A program made the translations under genes and the position numbers. Of a stretch of 15,236 nt of DNA, positions 13,550-15,236 are shown piece by piece; within the stretch, counting starts at the first letter, position 1, and every line of letters starts with the position of its first letter. The notes beneath the pieces are model-generated. The model ran no database searches. It was not told where the DNA came from and saw only the letters and a program-made list of their open reading frames with translations. Where the stretch lies: the NCBI GenBank assembly GCA_034189695.1, contig JAXHUA010000089.1, positions 1 through 15,236 on the forward strand. Direction: 5' to 3'. The DNA is from JAXHUA01 sp034189695 (GTDB lineage: Bacteria; Chloroflexota; Dehalococcoidia; E44-bin15).

Positions 13550-14381
13550 ACTGGGGTTCTGCACCGGGGTGCGGCGGGCCATCGAGATGCTCGAAGGCGC
13601 AGCGCGCGAATCCGGACCGCTCGTCACCCTGGGTCCCGTGGTACATAATCAGCGGGTGACCGATAGACTGAACGAACTGGGGATCAGTGCTGTTGACAGC
13701 ATTGACCAGGTCAGCGGCGGCACGGTGGCGATAAGCTCCCACGGCGTGAGCCCCGAGGTGGTGGAGAGGCTCGAGTCCACCGGCCTGCGGATGATCGATA
13801 CCACATGTCCCTTTGTGCGGCGGACGCAGGTGGCCGCTCAGAAGCTTGCCAGCGCGGGTTTCTTCGTAGTGGTGTTCGGCGATGAGAGTCACCGTGAGGT
13901 GCAGGGGGTGCTTGGCTGGGCTGCGGGGGGGGGTGTGGCGACCCGTGAGGTCCCTGAGTTGAGGGAAGTACCGCAGCGCATCGGTATCCTGTCACAGACC
14001 ACCCAGAGCTACTCAGGGTTCAGCCACTTCGTCTCCTCGTTCGCCGACAGCTACCTGGCCTCCATCTCTGAGTTGCGTGTGATTAACACGATCTGTGACG
14101 CCACGAAGAGGCGGCAGGAGGCAGCTTTGGAACTGGCGCGCGGTGTGGACGTGATGCTCGTTGTCGGCTCACAGGGGAGCGCCAACACGCGACGTCTAAC
14201 CGAGTTGTGTTCCCGCATCGTGCCAACCCATCTTATCGGTGGGGCCCAGGAGATAGATCCTGGATGGCTTGGAGAGCACCAGCGCATCGGGGTGACCGCA
14301 GGGGCCTCCACTCCCGACGACGCGATCGAGGAGGTCATTGACTCACTTGCTGGTGCAGACGTAATGTCGGGAAAGGAGTGA
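13527..14381 (+). CDS. ispH: 4-hydroxy-3-methylbut-2-enyl diphosphate reductase
   Basis: Last enzyme of the MEP pathway; reduces HMBPP to IPP and DMAPP through an oxygen-sensitive [4Fe-4S] cluster. The three cluster cysteines are C12 (LGFCTGVRRAI), C94 (DTTCPFVRR) and C190 (INTICDATKRRQ), spaced as in E. coli. Active-site residues are in GPVVHNQRV (H40), SSHGVSP (H72) and SHREVQG (H122, E124). The 284 residues are slightly under the usual 310. It overlaps plsC by 23 bp. A run of nine G (13925-13933) encodes AAGGGV and is a likely slippage or sequencing-error site, but the frame is intact on both sides. Reducing power could come from a ferredoxin such as the one at 6338, which is inference only. 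Confidence 0.96.
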   Translation: MEIRKAAELGFCTGVRRAIEMLEGAARESGPLVTLGPVVHNQRVTDRLNELGISAVDSIDQVSGGTVAISSHGVSPEVVERLESTGLRMIDTTCPFVRRTQVAAQKLASAGFFVVVFGDESHREVQGVLGWAAGGGVATREVPELREVPQRIGILSQTTQSYSGFSHFVSSFADSYLASISELRVINTICDATKRRQEAALELARGVDVMLVVGSQGSANTRRLTELCSRIVPTHLIGGAQEIDPGWLGEHQRIGVTAGASTPDDAIEEVIDSLAGADVMSGKE

Positions 14382-14385
14382 CTCT

Positions 14386-14583
14386 TTGGACAGGGGCAAA
14401 TTCGGCATCTACATCAATCCCAAGGAGCTCAAGGCGGCGAGGGTCAACTCGCCGTACTGGATTCCCAGCGAACCGGACTGGGTCTTGCTGACGCCAGACG
14501 TTAACATGACGTTGCTCAAGGTAAGGGAGCTTGCTGCGGAGAAGAAGCTCGTGAGCGATCCTGATGGGGTCGTCTGGGGTTGA
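14386..14583 (+). CDS. Small conserved-looking protein of unknown function
   Basis: A 65-residue protein that I do not recognise. The TTG start is 7 nt after AAGGAG, which overlaps the last codons of ispH; the gap to ispH is 4 bp, so co-translation is likely. It begins MDRGKFGIYINPKELKAARV and contains an aromatic, acidic centre (SPYWIPSEPDWVLLTPD) followed by a helix-like LLKVRELAAEKKL and the end DPDGVVWG. There is no signal peptide, membrane segment, cysteine or known motif. The good ribosome site and its place in the operon support a real gene. Position at the operon end may mean a small regulator or binding protein, but no function can be assigned. Confidence 0.75.
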   Translation: MDRGKFGIYINPKELKAARVNSPYWIPSEPDWVLLTPDVNMTLLKVRELAAEKKLVSDPDGVVWG

Positions 14584-14633
14584 GATAGGGCACAGGTTGA
14601 GGGGCGGAACATATTCTAAATCGTCCGACCATG

Positions 14634-14642
14634 TGCTATAAT
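14634..14642 (+). promoter_or_regulatory. Extended -10 promoter of the PEP synthase gene
   Basis: TGC followed by a perfect TATAAT (14637-14642). The -35 position (TTCTAA, 14614-14619, 17-bp spacing) is weak, as often with extended -10 promoters. A start near 14649 gives a leader of about 30 nt. Confidence 0.6.
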
Positions 14643-14678
14643 TCGTGTTTAATCAAACGAAAGCGAGGGGGCCGCTGG

Positions 14679-15236
14679 ATGGAACAAGATCGCAAGGTTA
14701 TCTCGTTTGGCGAGGTAGACCGAAACGATATTCCCTTTGTAGGTGGGAAGGGAGCCAACCTGGGCGAGTTGACCAAGGCCGGTGTACCGGTGCCCCCAGG
14801 TTTCATCGTCACGGCCAGGAGCTACTACTACTTCCTGGAGCAGTCAGAGCTCGAAGACCGAATACGTTCGCTCCTGTCGTCCCTTGACCCCGACGACACT
14901 GAGACGCTTCAGCGTACTGCGCAGCAGGTGAAGGACTTGATTACCGGCGCTGAGGTGCCCAAGGACGTCGCAGAGGAGATTGCGCAGTCCTACGAGGAGA
15001 TGGGTGCTGGGCTGGTGGCGGTGCGCTCGTCGGCCACGGCGGAGGACCTGCCGGAGGCATCCTTTGCCGGGCAGCAGCGCACGTTCCTGAATGTTGAGGG
15101 GGTGGATGATGTGGTTGCTGCGGTGCAGGGCTGCTGGGCGTCGCTGTTTGAGCCGCGGGCCATCTTCTACCGGCATCACCAGGGCTTTGACCATCTCAAG
15201 GTCGGCATCGCGGTGCCGGTTCAGAGGATGGTGCAG
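14679..15236 (+). CDS. ppsA: Phosphoenolpyruvate synthase-like protein, N-terminal part (runs off the window)
   Basis: The first 186 residues of a PEP synthase/pyruvate phosphate dikinase family enzyme; the frame is open to the window edge. PEP synthase converts pyruvate, ATP and water to PEP, AMP and phosphate, a gluconeogenic entry. Visible are VGGKGANLGEL (residues 21-31) and PVPPGFIVTA of the ATP-grasp-like PPDK N-terminal domain, then VAVRSSATAEDLPEASFAGQ (113-131), which holds nucleotide-binding Arg and Ser residues. The ATG has GAGGGGG about 8 nt upstream and its own extended -10 promoter. The phosphohistidine and PEP-binding domains lie outside the window, so rifampicin phosphotransferase or another PPDK-like enzyme cannot be fully excluded. 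Confidence 0.88.
   Translation, partial: MEQDRKVISFGEVDRNDIPFVGGKGANLGELTKAGVPVPPGFIVTARSYYYFLEQSELEDRIRSLLSSLDPDDTETLQRTAQQVKDLITGAEVPKDVAEEIAQSYEEMGAGLVAVRSSATAEDLPEASFAGQQRTFLNVEGVDDVVAAVQGCWASLFEPRAIFYRHHQGFDHLKVGIAVPVQRMVQ

Overview
The window looks like a chromosomal segment of a GC-rich (about 60 %) free-living bacterium. Gene content (Feo iron uptake under a Fur-type repressor, an IspH-type isoprenoid step, an Alvin-type ferredoxin, PEP synthase) and the gene orders greA-lysS-serS and cmk-plsC-ispH suggest a member of the Chloroflexota, possibly Dehalococcoidia. This placement is inferred from recall of gene orders; no 16S or other decisive marker is present.

Layout. Positions 1-1948 are a type I-E-like CRISPR array: 32 repeats of 29 bp and 31 complete spacers plus a partial one at the left edge. 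It reads left to right and ends in a decayed repeat 43 bp from the 3' end of serS, so its leader and any cas genes lie off the left edge. Positions 1992-5196 on the minus strand are a compact translation/transcription operon, greA-lysS-serS. Positions 5197-5737 are a 541-bp regulatory region with divergent promoters. On the greA side there is an intrinsic terminator inside the greA leader. On the coaD side there are tandem promoters, a possible Val/Leu leader peptide and nested hairpins. coaD (CoA synthesis) and a 2[4Fe-4S] ferredoxin follow on the plus strand. They converge with a minus-strand pair, cvpA-like and a SAM methyltransferase.

From 8138 rightwards everything reads plus. A fur-feoA-feoB operon has a Fur-box-like site at its predicted start point. 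Next come a secreted, membrane-anchored lamin-tail-domain protein with Pro/Thr linkers, then a tight cmk-plsC-ispH-small-ORF operon whose promoter predicts a nearly leaderless cmk mRNA. The N-terminal part of a PEP synthase-like gene runs off the right edge.

The most unusual features are regulatory: the promoter-terminator-greA arrangement, which resembles the E. coli greA leader that yields the GraL RNA, and the structured leader region in front of coaD. The CRISPR array also carries a record of recombination (a two-spacer block present twice, a tandemly doubled terminal spacer) and repeats with a changed last base, which in type I-E systems can report the PAM used at acquisition. No wholly new defence or metabolic system is evident in the coding genes.
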